Assembly (NCBI GenBank): GCA_026545225.1
Contig: CM048853.1
Span: forward strand, 54,889,755 to 54,953,754
DNA length: 64,000 bases
Origin: Cornus controversa
Taxonomy: Eukaryota; Streptophyta; Magnoliopsida; Cornales; Cornaceae
Direction of reading: 5' to 3'
Each line of letters opens with the position of its first letter. Position 1 is the stretch's first letter. The notes beneath the pieces were generated by a model. That model was not told the origin of the DNA. It worked only from the letters and a program-made list of their open reading frames with translations, and ran no database searches. Of this stretch, positions 1 to 11,629 are shown piece by piece. A program made the translations under genes and the position numbers.

Positions 1-420
1 TTTTTCATTTCTAAAAAAATGAAAGTGATGTCAAAATTTTGACAATCCTTAGACATAATTTGAAAGTTTCATAACGAAGTTTTCAGTTTCAGATTTCATT
101 TTTCAGTTCAAGTTTTCATTTTTGATTTTTTTACAAAGTACAATAAATAAAAAAAAACTTGCTCAAAAATATAATATAATATAATACAATACAATAAATT
201 AAAATTTTATAAAAAAAAAGAATAAAAAAATTAGAAAATACAATAAATACAAAATTGGTGACTCAAAAAATATAAATATAACAAAATAAAATACAATAAA
301 ATAAGACATGTTGGTTATGTTAATTGTAGAGGTTGAGATATAAGGCGTATTTATATATATAATGGGTTTAACAGTCATAAGGGTATTTTTGGAATTCTAA
401 ATTTGAAGTGGGTCATGTGT
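1..420. other. AT-rich intergenic start of window
   Basis: Very AT-rich sequence with short A and T runs. I see no gene, RNA or terminal repeat in it. Confidence 0.5.
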
Positions 421-1620
421 GTCAACTAAGGTTAGATTTTAAACAGTAATTGAATGCTTTGGAATTTATTGCAGAGAGAGAAGATAGTTCAAGGGGTTAA
501 GTGTTCAAATGATAGTTCAAGGGGTTTTTTTGAGAGAGAAAAGATAATTCAGGAGGTTAAGTGTCCAAATAATAGTTCAGATCAATTTTTTGAGAGAGAG
601 AAAATAATTAAAAGGGGTTTGATGCACTTAACCTTGAAGAGAATTGTAATAGAAGTCAAAAAGGCTATGAATGTAAATTCCAAAGGAAAAACTAAATGTA
701 TTATTTTATTATTTTTTTCTGTTTTTAGTTTTTTGCTTTACTTTTGCTTTTACATCATATCATTCCTTTCTTTATTTTTAAATCTTTTACATCACATATA
801 CATTATTGGGCACAGATAAGATAAGATGAATGATTGTATTGGCATAGATTGTCAAGCATTTCATGTCTTATGAGGCCAACTAATATTATGGAATATAACA
901 TGGAAGCATCCAAAGGGTCCAATTATCAAAATTCAAATTTAAATTTGTGCTAATATATATTCGCTCGCATCTAAATTTAAATTCAAATCTTCACATATTT
1001 TTACATCTAAAATAACATTCTCTCACTTAAATTCAAAATTTAAATATTCATCTACTCTCACACCTAATATATATTCACTTCCACCTAGAGAGTAGACATT
1101 AGAAAAGAAATGTAGCAAATATATATACGTATATTAAAGTTTTCTTCCATTATAATTGTCACGCCTCTAATTATTGATTAACTTTAACGGACACATTTTT
1201 ATTAACATTTATACTACTTGCAAATTGACTAGTCTGGTGTGTGTTGTTTAATAAATAACTCAATTAATGATAGGAAAGATAAGTAATTTAACAAAACCAA
1301 TCATATCTCACTTACATGGAGCTATTAATTTCGAGAGAAATTCAAATGATGTGATTTTTGCACAATGCACATGGTAATCTATCTTTTCCGCCTTAACTTT
1401 TTTATTTTGAATTATTACTTACTTTTGGTGTCTCATTATATGGATGTATTCTACGGTTGTGTATAAAGTGTATGTATGTAAAAGTACATATACATAGTTT
1501 GTGAATGAATAAAATTATGGATTGAAAGGTGTCATACCCAAAAAAATAATTTTAAGAAAAAATGAAAATTCAAAATGCAAGTGATTTTCAGGTTTGTTAG
1601 ACTGTGCTTTTCGAATTTGT
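421..1620. repeat. Upstream block shared by SDR copies 1 and 2 (first copy)
   Basis: This stretch lines up with about 6935-8055 at an offset near 6.34 kb; both hold, for example, the run 'ggctatg-atgtaaatt' and the later 'ttgtcacgcctctaattattg'. It is the 5' flank of the first SDR gene, duplicated with the gene. The start (470-620) also holds about three copies of a roughly 60-bp unit containing 'gagagagaa' and 'atagttca'. The open frames over it are not supported as genes. Confidence 0.7.
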
Positions 1621-2077
1621 CAGACTACAGATAGAAACAGTTTATTTACCAAATTTATAAAAGAGATATAGGTATGTATTGTAAAGTTAATATTTTTAAA
1701 TTGTAATATGAATTTACTTTATATATTTTAATTGCAATTTTAAGAGGGTGCCTACAGGTGACGTTCGGCGAAATTTGGTGTAATCTTCAATCCAATAATT
1801 TTTTTGTCATAGTATACCTAGTGTGTGTGTGTGTATATATATATATAAACAAATGAGTGTCAAAGTTGCCATCGAAATAACTGGCAACCGGAGTCTAAAG
1901 GAGTGAATTGAAGAGAGAGAAAGTAGGATGAAGAAGACAACAACGTTTTGTCCATATATGCTAAATTACATAATATAATTTCTTTGCGCAGCCTGGGTTT
2001 TGACAATTTGAAAGAGCAAGATTGATTGAACAATACTGAAGCTAAAATTCCATTTGGCAACTCCCATATCATCAACA

Positions 2078-2882
2078 ATGGCCGAACCAATGATCAGCAC
2101 TGCAACAAAGAGGTAGTACTACTTAAAAGTTCTACCCATTTACACTATCCATACATATATCACTCTCTAACTAGATATATCTCCGACACCTGTATATATA
2201 TCACCTAATTATTACTTTTCCAAGTATATATTCTATTGTAGGTATGCAGTTGTTACTGGGGCAAATAAAGGGATAGGACTGGAGATTTGTAGACAGTTGG
2301 CTTCTCATGGAGTCTTGGTAGTGCTCACAGCAAGAGATGAGAAGAGGGGTATTGAAGCTCTTGAAAATTTCAAAGGCTCTGCTCTCTCTAATAATGTGGT
2401 TTTTCATCAGCTTGATGTTGCCAACCCTTCTAGTATTGAATCCCTTGCTGATTTTGTCAAGGCACAATTTGGAAAACTTGATATCTTGGTATGATTAATG
2501 AAATTCCATTTTTAATTTTATTTAATAACTTCTTAGTTCATCTTCTGTTAAACCCAATTTTTGAAATACCCACGCTTAATTTACCAGTTTGATATAATTA
2601 TATAATAAAAAATTGTTCTCTCAATTTTTATTCTTTTAAATGATAATATGGGAGAGAAATTTAAGCATTCTATAGTTTTGTGAATTTAGAAATGATAATA
2701 AAATCACATGTTCTTTTTGAATTTCATTTCATGTTTTATGCTGGATTAATTTATTTACATTCCATGATTAAATCTAAAATTTTCTTAACAGCAAGATATA
2801 CTTTAATTGCTTCTATTATTGATTCATTCAACAGATATAACTAGCTAGGATTGGATTAATGAGTTGGAAATTAAAAAGCTTT

Positions 2883-2917
<35 letters not shown>

Positions 2918-4337
2918 TCACTGAAACATATTTGAGTATGTTGAAAGAACTGATCGAGGCCATATACTGTATTGTGATTTTGTTTCTCCTCATTATCTCA
3001 TGACTTTTGAAGATTTTGAGGTGACTTTGCCTTCACTTACTGAGGCATTTACGGCCTTTAAATTAATAAGAGAATCCCATTACTTGTTTATTTCACATAA
3101 TCTTTTGTTTTCTTATTTTGTGAAATAAATATTGAGAAAAGTTGAAAATCTGTAAAGGTGAACAACGCAGGGATTGGTGGTGCCATAATAGACGGTGATG
3201 CGCTAAAAGCTGCAATGGTTAGTGGTGATGAGGTGAGTCTACACACCAAATTTTATTATATATGCAATTTGCATGAAGATCATGCACTTATATAGAAAAC
3301 CAACACAATCTTCTTTTCAAGTACATATTGTTTGGTCAACTCTGAAGCACTTGGTTTCCAGTTTTCATGAGTTTGTGCAATGCTCTGTTGTAGCTAAGAT
3401 AGTATTTGATTAATTAATAAAAATGTAGTTTGTATTACAATTGTAGAATTGTGAATTTAAAGCAATAGGTGATAAGAAATTTTTGACTGATTCAGCAAGG
3501 AGCACAGATCAGGTGGGATGGAGTAACGACTGAGACTTATGAGTTGGCAGAAGAATGCCTGCAAACAAATTACTATGGCGCAAAAAGGATGATTGAAGCA
3601 TTTGTTCCCCTTCTCCAATTATCTGATTCACCAAGAATTGTGAATGTTTTCGCCAGTATGGGGAAGTTAAAGGTGAAAAAAAGTTAAACCTAACTGCTGC
3701 CAATTTGGTTTAATTGAAGTTTAGTTGTATGTGTTCTGAGTATTGGTGGTGAAAATATGTTCTTGAGAACTGTTTTTAGAGAACTGAACCAAACAAACCC
3801 TTTAGTTACTTAATGAAACAATTTTCCATTGTAGGTAAATCTACCTACTTTCTTCTTGATATGAAGTTTTTCTCTTTAAAAGTTGATCACATACTAGATC
3901 TTTTTTCTTTTTTTTATATTTGTTTTGTACCTGTCTTTTCCACGTTTCAGAATATACCTAATGAATGGGCAAAAGGAGTGCTTAGTGATGCCGAAAGCCT
4001 TACAGAAGAGAGAGTTGATGAAGTATTGAATGAGTTTCTAAAAGATTTCAAAGAGGGTTTTATTTCTTTACAAGCCAAAGGCTGGCCTGTTTTTATGTCT
4101 CCATATGCAGTCTCTAAAGCAGCCATGAATGCCTACACAAGGATAGTGGCCAAGAAGTACCCCAATATCATCATCAACTGTGTGTGCCCTGGCTATGTCA
4201 AAACTGATATAAATGTCAATACCGGCATATTAAGTGTTGAAGAAGGTGCCGAAGCTCCTGTCAAACTGGCATTGTTACCGGATGCAGCTCCTTCTGGTCT
4301 CTTCTTTTTTCGCAAGGAAGTTACGTCTTTTGAATGA
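2078..4337 (+). CDS. Short-chain dehydrogenase/reductase, copy 1 (neomenthol dehydrogenase / salutaridine reductase-like)
   Basis: Five exons read by eye: 2078-2112, 2242-2488, 3158-3232, 3496-3672 and 3951-4337, all with GT-AG borders and phases that join to a 306-aa protein. The family reduces carbonyl groups with NADPH as a cytosolic monomer and includes menthone, salutaridine and human CBR1-type reductases. Visible are the cofactor motif TGANKGIG near residue 19, the NNAG motif, the catalytic-type Asn in LQTNYYG (about 144) and YAVSK (Tyr about 230, Lys about 234). The unusually long gap between Ser and Tyr regions is typical of this subfamily. Odd point: the usual VNVSS active-site stretch reads VNVFAS, so the serine at the catalytic position is alanine (about 172). 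The enzyme may be inactive or altered. The substrate cannot be told from sequence. Confidence 0.88.
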
Positions 4338-4341
4338 AGCA

Positions 4342-4387
<46 letters not shown>

Positions 4388-4960
4388 TGTGCGTGTGTGT
4401 GACTCAGAACAATATTATATATGCAGATGAAGATATATATGGCTTAATTATATATGTTCATGTTATCTTAAATATGCAAAATAAATTAATAGCAAGCTTC
4501 TGTGACTTAATTTTACTGTGTCATCAGATATATATTTATGGTTTAATTGTACAACAAATCTAAATAATTCTATAACTCCTTTTCAACACTTGGAACATGG
4601 CTTTATTGTAAACTTCTAGTCCTCTTTTGCTAGCCTTTTGGGTACTGTTTTGTGCAATGTTATCTTGTTCCACATCAAATTTGAATTTCCTTTGCAGCTA
4701 TTTTCTTCATTGAAATAATCCGTTCCTGCATATTCTTACAATTATTGAATATTTTGAAGTGAGCTAACATGCATTACTTAGGTTTTAACTAGTTTCTATT
4801 CATTTCTTGAGCTTCAACAATCCCTTGTAAATTTTTCATGATTTTTAAAGGACTTGTTAGAACTACGCTAAATGTGACAAAAGAGTTGAGTTGAGCTTGA
4901 GTTCCTTGAACTAGCAATTACTAAATCAATATTCAAAATCCTTTGTTCCCTTTAGGTAAA
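4338..4960. other. 3' flank of SDR copy 1
   Basis: Starts with an (AT)n run at 4345-4385, then AT-rich sequence matching 11115-11620 after copy 2 and, inverted, parts of 13385-14290 after copy 3. It probably includes the 3' UTR. No other gene seen. Confidence 0.6.
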
Positions 4961-5280
4961 CACTCACACAACACTCCTTAACCTCCCACAATGTCAATGT
5001 CAATGTCAAGGTCAAGATGCACCAAGAGTCCCCTTATGACAGAAGTTACAGACTTTCCAACACTCAACCTCCCACAATGTCCATAATAAGGCAAGACCCT
5101 CACCAAAAGTCCCCTCATGACAGAAGTTATGAGCTCTTCAACACTCGTAGGCTCCCACAATGTCCATAATAAGGCTAGAACCCTCACTGAGAATCCCCTC
5201 ATGACAGAAGTTACGGACTCTCCAACACTCATAAACCTCCCACAATGCCCATAATATGGTTGGAACCTTCACCGTGAGTT
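4960..5280. repeat. Tandem repeat, about 78-bp unit, roughly 3.5 copies
   Basis: The unit contains 'cctcccacaatgtccataat', an 'aagaccctcac' part and 'cctcatgacagaagtta'. The last motif recurs about every 78-79 bp, near 5035, 5113 and 5192. A second array of the same unit lies at 11630-11990 after SDR copy 2. Frames through the array give a repeating peptide only because of the repeat; I do not call it coding. Confidence 0.75.
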
Positions 5281-5284
5281 ATCT

Positions 5285-5392
5285 CAGACCGGAAGCAGCT
5301 CCATCCGGTAACAGTGCCAGTTTGACAGGACTTTCGGCACCTTCTTCAACACTTAACATGCCAGTATTGAAGTTTATATCAGTTCTAATTGT
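5285..5392 (-). pseudogene. Inverted fragment of an SDR last exon
   Basis: Read on the minus strand this encodes about 32 codons matching the C-terminal part of the neighbouring SDRs ([18 protein letters not shown]). Both the start and the end of the exon are missing. It lies inverted to copies 1 and 2, directly after the 78-bp repeat array, and looks like a relic of another family member or of an inversion. Confidence 0.8.
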
Positions 5393-6293
5393 TAACTAAT
5401 ATAAATAATTCATCTTTACATCAATCTTGATTAAAGCTCTCTTTATCTTTGTCTCTCTAATTTGTTTTACCAATTCAAGCTCAATTCTTTATTGATATTC
5501 TTGAATTGAACTTACTGATAAAAGAGACCTATTTGATTTTTCTATATCTTTTGCTTTGTGCTGAAGAACACGAAAATCGATCTCAGTTTCGAAAAGAGAC
5601 CTATTTGATTTTTTTTTTCTTTTTTCTATCCTTAGTTAATAACAACCGAAACAAATATAACCCAATTTTTTTTATTAAAGTAACAGGTCACTGTGGACAA
5701 GTTGACATGCCTGGTATGCGTTATTCAATAAACAACAAAACCAATCATATCTCTCACTTTTTCATCCATATTTAAGAATTTAAAACTATTTTTTGAACTA
5801 TTTGTTTATGTATGAGTTGTTTGTGTTTCTTTTAGTTATTTCTCTCTTAGCTCTTTTTCTCTCCCATTATTTTTTGAACCTCCATTTTAGGCATGACTAT
5901 CAGGATTGATGAAGACCTAGAAGGAAATCTGTGGAGGAGTTGCAAGAGTAACTCTGCAGAACGCTGGTAGCTGAGCAATTGTTCTCAATCTACACCAACA
6001 GAGAGGATCCTCTTTACAAAATGTTTGATGTTGTAATTTTTTTTTCTTTTTTTCTTGGGTGGAAAAAGTAAATAGGGGATGGTATTTTCAATGTTTTTTT
6101 ATGTCTGCAAGGTATTTTAGTCATTAGGATTAGCTTTCACTTTTGCATGAATTCTTTGTATATACTTACATAGCAATATATATAAAATGCTATATACGCC
6201 TTCGTGTAGCTAATTTGAATGGAATGAAAAGTGTGAATTTACTCAAAAATGATATGTTATTAAATAAAAAAGCACATAGATTGTATTTTTATC
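5393..6293. other. Intergenic, no gene recognised
   Basis: AT-rich sequence. The phrase 'aaaagagacctatttgattt' occurs twice, near 5518 and 5593. I see no gene or terminal repeats. Confidence 0.4.
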
Positions 6294-6298
6294 ACTAT

Positions 6299-6868
6299 TG
6301 TAATACCCCGCTCCAACACATGGTATGATATTGTCCGCTTTGGGTCAGAGCCCGCACGATTTTGCTCTTGGATTTTACCCCAAAAGGCCTCATACCATTT
6401 GAAGATAACATACTACATATAAGCACATCCCCTTTTCTACACCCAGGCGATGTGGGATTGAGCACCCTGTACCCTGTCAGTGTGGTAGCTCAGCCCAGTG
6501 TCTGTCTTTGCACCCGCCCACTCACACCCGTCCACAAGGGTTACTACAATCCACCCCCCTACGAGGCCCGACGTCCTCGTCGGCACACTTCCGGCTGGGT
6601 TCAGGCTCTGATACCAACTGTAATATCCTGCTCCAACACATGGTATGATATTGTCCGCTTTGGGCCAGAGCCCGCACTGTTTTGCTCTTGGATTTTACCC
6701 CAAAAGGCCTCATACCATTTGAAGAGAACATACTACATATAAGCACATCCCCTTTTTCACACCCAGGCGATGTGGGATTGAGCACCCTGTACCCTGTCAG
6801 TGTGGTAGCTCAGCCCAGTATCTGTCTTTGCACCCGCCCACTCACACCCGTCCATAAGGGTTACTACA
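6299..6868 (-). mobile_element. TRIM (miniature LTR retrotransposon), complete
   Basis: Two direct 250-bp LTRs (6299-6548 and 6619-6868) flank a 70-bp interior. On the minus strand each LTR starts TG and ends CA. Directly after the 5' LTR, two bases in, sits TGGTATCAGAGC (6605-6616), the primer-binding site complementary to initiator tRNA-Met. Just before the 3' LTR is a polypurine tract, aggggggtgga (about 6550-6560). The element is flanked by a perfect 5-bp target duplication, ACTAT, at 6294-6298 and 6869-6873. No coding capacity, so it is non-autonomous. The two LTRs differ at only a handful of bases, which suggests a fairly recent insertion. Confidence 0.95.
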
Positions 6869-6934
6869 ACTATATATTTTAATTAATAATATATTCTAAA
6901 GTTTTGTTGTTTTGATTAGTGACGAGGTAAGGGG

Positions 6935-8055
6935 AATATAAATTGGAATAAGAGGGGTGAAGTTTTGATGCAAATGTAGATAAAGAGAATTGTAAAAGAA
7001 GTCAAAAAGGCTATGGATGTAAATTTCGAGGGAAACACTAAATGTATTATTTTATCATTTTTTTTTCTGTTTTTACCTTTTGTGCTTTACTTTTACTTTT
7101 ACTTTTACATCATATCATTCCTTTCTTTAATTTTAAATCTTTTACATCACATATACATTATTGGGCACGGAGAAGATAAGATGAATGATTGTATTGGCAT
7201 AGATTGTCACGTTTTTCATGTCTTAAGAGCCCAACTAATACTGCGGAATATAATATGGAAGCATCCAAAGGGTCCGATTATCAAAATTCAAATTTAAATT
7301 TGTGCTAAATATATATTCACGGGCACCTAAATTTAAATTTAAATCTTCACATATTTTTAAGCCTAAAATAACATTCACTCTCACTTAAATTCAAAATTTA
7401 AATATTCACCTACTCTCACACCTAATATATATTCACTTCCACCTAGAGAGTAGACATTAGAAAAGAGATATAGCATATATATATATTTATATTAAAATTT
7501 TCTCCCATTATAATTGTCACGCCTCTAATTATTGATTAACTTTAATGGATCCATTTTTATTAAGATATACTCTACTTGCAAATTGACATGCTTGGTGTGT
7601 TTTGTTCAATAAAGAACTCAATTATTGGTAGGAAAGATACGTAATTTAACAAAACCAATCATATCTCACTTCCATGGAGCTATTAATTTGGGGAGAAATT
7701 CAAATGATGTGATTTTTGCCCAACGCACATGATGATCTATCTTTTCCATTTTAACTTTTTTACTTTGAATTGTTACTTACTTTTGGTGTCTCATCAACAG
7801 TCAATACATTCTTGGTATGTTTCGAATCTGTAAAATGATATATGGATGGATCGTACGGTTGTGTATAAAGTGTATGTATGTAAAAGTATATATGTATGTA
7901 CAGAGTTTGTGGATAAATAAAATTATGAATTGAGAGGTGTACGCAAATTTCGGGAATAGAATTTCTTTTAAGGAGAGTAGAATGTCATACCAAATTTTTT
8001 TTTTTTTTAAATGAAAATTCAAAAGGCAAGTGTTTTTCAAGTTTGTCGGACTGTG
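6935..8055. repeat. Upstream block of SDR copy 2 (second copy of 421-1620)
   Basis: Paralogous to 421-1620 with many small differences and indels. The match stops near 8055, where copy 1 continues into about 230 bp not found here. It shows that the duplicated unit included more than 1 kb of 5' flank. Confidence 0.7.
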
Positions 8056-8062
8056 CTGTTAG

Positions 8063-8545
8063 GGTTTTATATTTGCTAAATTACTGAATATAATTTCTTT
8101 GCCCAGCCTGGGTTTTGACAATTTAAAAGAGCAAGATTGATTGAACAATACTAAAGCTAAGGGTCAGTTTGGTAGGAAAGAAATAATTTGTAGGGATAAA
8201 TTAAGGATGAATAATAACTTTTGTTATCCTTTCAAAAATGGAAAGAAATGGAAGAAAAGAAAAGAAAAGACTATATTTTTTAATAAAACTTTGTTAATAC
8301 TAACTTTACCCTTATTTTGATAAAAGTTAAAATTTATTCTTTAAATATAGAAGAATATAATAGTAAATTTTTAAATTGTTTCATTTCTTTTCTTTTTCAA
8401 AAATATTAACAATCTTTTCATTTATTAATTAACAAAACACGACAAAAGTTTAACACTATCATTTTCTTTTTTTTCTTTTCTCCATTACTAATCTTATCAT
8501 TTCTTTACCAAACATAGACTAAAATTCCATTTGGCAACTCTGTAT
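8063..8545 (+). pseudogene. Ghost SDR 5' UTR upstream of copy 2, split by a MITE
   Basis: Before and after the MITE (8063-8160 and 8520-8541) the sequence repeats the region found just upstream of each SDR start codon: 'cagcctgggttttgacaat', then 'gattgattgaacaatac', then 'ttccatttggcaactc'. The proper 5' leader of copy 2 follows again at 8700-8796. So a leader without a gene body stands in front of copy 2, most simply a relic of a lost or unequally recombined gene copy. Confidence 0.75.
8161..8519. mobile_element. Tourist-like (PIF/Harbinger) MITE, 359 bp
   Basis: Its left end is gggtcagtttggtaggaaag; the right end, read inward, is gtctatgtttggtaaagaaa, an imperfect inverted repeat. It is flanked by TAA on both sides (8158-8160 and 8520-8522). 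The uninterrupted target exists in the SDR leaders (for example near 2040 and 8760), which fixes both borders. The 3-bp TAA duplication and GTTTGGT-type ends fit Tourist-like elements. No coding capacity. Confidence 0.82.
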
Positions 8546-8796
8546 ATATATATGTGTGTGTGTGTGAACAAATGAGTGTCAAAGTTGCCATCGAAATAAC
8601 TGGCAACCGGAGTCTAAAGGAGTGAATTGAAGAGAGAGGAAGTAGGATGAAGAAGACAACAACGTTTTGTCCATATATGCTAAATTACATAATATAATTT
8701 CTTTGCGCAGCCTGGGCTTTGACAATTTGAAAGAGCAAGATTGATTGAACAATACTGAAGCTAAAATTCCATTTGGCAACTCCCATATCATCAACA

Positions 8797-9601
8797 ATGG
8801 CCGAACCAATGATCAGCACTGCAACAAAGAGGTAGTACTACTTAAAAGTTCTACCCATTTACACTATCCATACATATATCACTCTCTAACTAGATATATC
8901 TCCGACACCTGTATATATATCACCTGATTATTACTTTTCCAAGTATATATTCTATTGTAGGTATGCAGTTGTTACTGGGGCAAATAAAGGGATAGGACTG
9001 GAGATTTGTAGACAGTTGGCTTCTCATGGAGTCTTGGTAGTGCTCACAGCAAGAGATGAGAAGAGGGGTATTGAAGCTCTTGAAAATTTCAAAGGCTCTG
9101 CTCTCTCTAATAATGTGGTTTTTCATCAGCTTGATGTTGCCAACCCTTCTAGTATTGAATCCCTTGCTGATTTTGTCAAGGCACAATTTGGAAAACTTGA
9201 TATCTTGGTATGATTAATGAAATTCCATTTTTAATTTTATTTAATAACTTCTTAGTTCATCTTCTGTTAAACCCAATTTTTGAAATACCCACGCTTAATT
9301 TACCAGTTTGATATAATTATATAATAAAAAATTGTTCTCTCAATTTTTATTCTTTTAAATGATAATATGGGAGAGAAATTTAAGCATTCTATAGTTTTGT
9401 GAATTTAGAAATGATAATAAAATCACATGTTCTTTTTGAATTTCATTTCATGTTTTATGCTGGATTAATTTATTTACATTCCATGATTAAATCTAAAATT
9501 TTCTTAACAGCAAGATATACTTTAATTGCTTCTATTATTGATTCATTCAACAGATATAACTAGCTAGGATTGGATTAATGAGTTGGAAATTAAAAAGCTT
9601 T

Positions 9602-9644
<43 letters not shown>

Positions 9645-11114
9645 TCACTGAAACACATTTGAGTATGTTGAAAGAACTGATCGAGGCCATATACTGTATT
9701 GTGATTTTGTTTCTCCTCATTATCTCATGACTTTTGAAGATTTTGAGGTGACTTTGCCTTCACTTACTGAGGCATTTACGGCCTTTAAATTAATAAGAGA
9801 ATCCCATTACTTGTTTATTTCACATAATCTTTTGTTTTCTTATTTTGTGAAATAAATATTGAGAAAAGTTGAAAATCTGTAAAGGTGAACAACGCAGGGA
9901 TTGGTGGTGCCATAATAGACGGTGATGCGCTAAAAGCTGCAATGGTTAGTGGTGATGAGGTGAGTCTACACACCAAATTTTATTATATATGCAATTTGCA
10001 TGAAGATCATGCACTTATATAGAAAACCAACACAATCTTCTTTTCAAGTACAGATTGTTTGGTCAACTCTGAAGCACTTGGTTTCCAGTTTTCATGAGTT
10101 TGTGCAATGCTCTGTTGTAGCTAAGATAGTATTTGATTAATTAATAAAAATGTAGTTTGTATTACAATTGTAGAATTGTGAATTTGAAGCAATAGGTAAT
10201 AGGAAATTTTTGACTGATTCAGCAAGGAGCACAGGTCAGGTGGGATGGAATAGCGATTGAGACTTATGAATTGGCAGAAGAGTGCCTGCAAACAAATTAC
10301 TATGGCGCAAAAAGGATGATTGAAGCATTTGTTCCCCTTCTCCAATTATCTGATTCACCAAGAATTGTGAATGTTTCCTCCGGTATGGGGAAGTTAAAGG
10401 TGAAAAAAAGTTAAACCTAACTAGCTCCATCAATTCGATATTAATTAGTTTGCATCCTGGTCAAGTTTGATATTAATTAGCTACCAATTTGGTTTAATTG
10501 AAGTTCAGCTATACGTGTTCTGAGTATTGGTTGTGAAAATATATTCTTGAAAACTATTTTTACAGAACTGAACCAAACAGACCCTTTAGTTACTTAACGA
10601 AACTATTTCCCTTTGTAGGTAAATCTACCTAATTTCTTCTTGGTATGAAGTTTCTCTCTTTAAAAGTTGATCACATACTAGATCTTTTTTTTTTTTTTGT
10701 TTTTTTCCTATCTTGTCGACGTTTCAGAATATAACCAATGAATGGGCAAAAGGAGTGCTTAGTGATGCCGAAAGCCTTACAGAAGAGAGAGTTGATGAAG
10801 TATTGAATGAGTTGCTAAAAGATTCCAAAGAGGGTTCTATTTCTTTACAAGCCAAAGGCTGGCCTGTTTTTATGGCTACATATACAGTCTCTAAAGCAGC
10901 AATGAATGCCTACACAAGGATAGTGGCCAAGAAGTACCCCAATATCATCATCAACTGTGTGTGTCCTGGCTATGTCAAAACTGATATAAACGTCAATTCC
11001 GGCATATTAAGTGTTGAAGAAGGTGCCAAAGGTCCTGTCAAATTGGCACTGTTACCGGATGGAGCTCCTTCAGGTCTCTTCTTTGATCGTAATGAAGTTT
11101 CGTCTTTTGAATGA
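8797..11114 (+). CDS. Short-chain dehydrogenase/reductase, copy 2 (neomenthol dehydrogenase / salutaridine reductase-like)
   Basis: Exons 8797-8831, 8961-9207, 9885-9959, 10223-10399 and 10728-11114 join to a 306-aa protein with the same structure as copy 1, 6.7 kb upstream. The predicted product is a soluble NADPH-dependent carbonyl reductase. It shows [19 protein letters not shown], an intact VNVSSGMG serine motif and YTVSK, so the catalytic Asn-Ser-Tyr-Lys set is complete. Exons 1-3 encode the same protein as copy 1 and their introns are almost identical, whereas exons 4 and 5 carry about 20 amino-acid differences. An ancestral leader and a MITE lie just upstream. The last exon ends with the same SFE tail as copies 1 and 3. 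This is the best candidate for the working enzyme of the cluster; its substrate is not visible. Confidence 0.9.
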
Positions 11115-11629
11115 AGCATGCATATATATATATATATGTGTGTGATTCAGAACAATATTATAGATGCAGCTGAAGATATATATGGCTTAAATATATATGT
11201 TCATGTATCTTAAATATGCAAAATAAATTAATAGCTAGCCTCTGTGACTTAATTTCACTGTGTCATCTGATATATATTTATGGTTTAATTGTACAACAAA
11301 TCTAAATAATTCTGTAACTCCTTTTTAACACTTGGAACATGGTTTTATTGTAAACTTCTAGTCCTCTTTTGCAAGCCTTTTGGGTACTGTTTTGTGCAAT
11401 GGAATTTCCTTATTTTCTTCGTTGAAATAATCTCTTCTTGCATATTCTTACAATTATTGAATATTTTGAAGTGAGCTAACATGCATTACTTAGGTTTTAA
11501 CTAGTTTCTATTCCTTTCTTGAGCTAACATTCAACTTCGCTAAATGTGACAAAGAGTTGAGTTGAGCTTGAGTTCCTTGAGCTACGAATTACTAAATCAA
11601 TGTTCAAAATCCTTTTTTTCTTTTAACCT
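11115..11629. other. 3' flank of SDR copy 2
   Basis: Matches 4338-4960 after copy 1, with a shorter (AT)n run at 11122-11137 and several small deletions. It probably includes the 3' UTR. No other gene seen. Confidence 0.6.

Noticed and set aside
454..819. 121-aa frame at the start
   Set aside because: Its paralogous block at 6935-7300 does not keep the frame; hydrophobic tail from T-rich DNA.
4978..5232. 84-aa repetitive frame on minus
   Set aside because: Produced by the 78-bp tandem repeat.
6362..6785. Frames of 66-126 aa
   Set aside because: They are read-through of the TRIM LTRs, which have no coding role.
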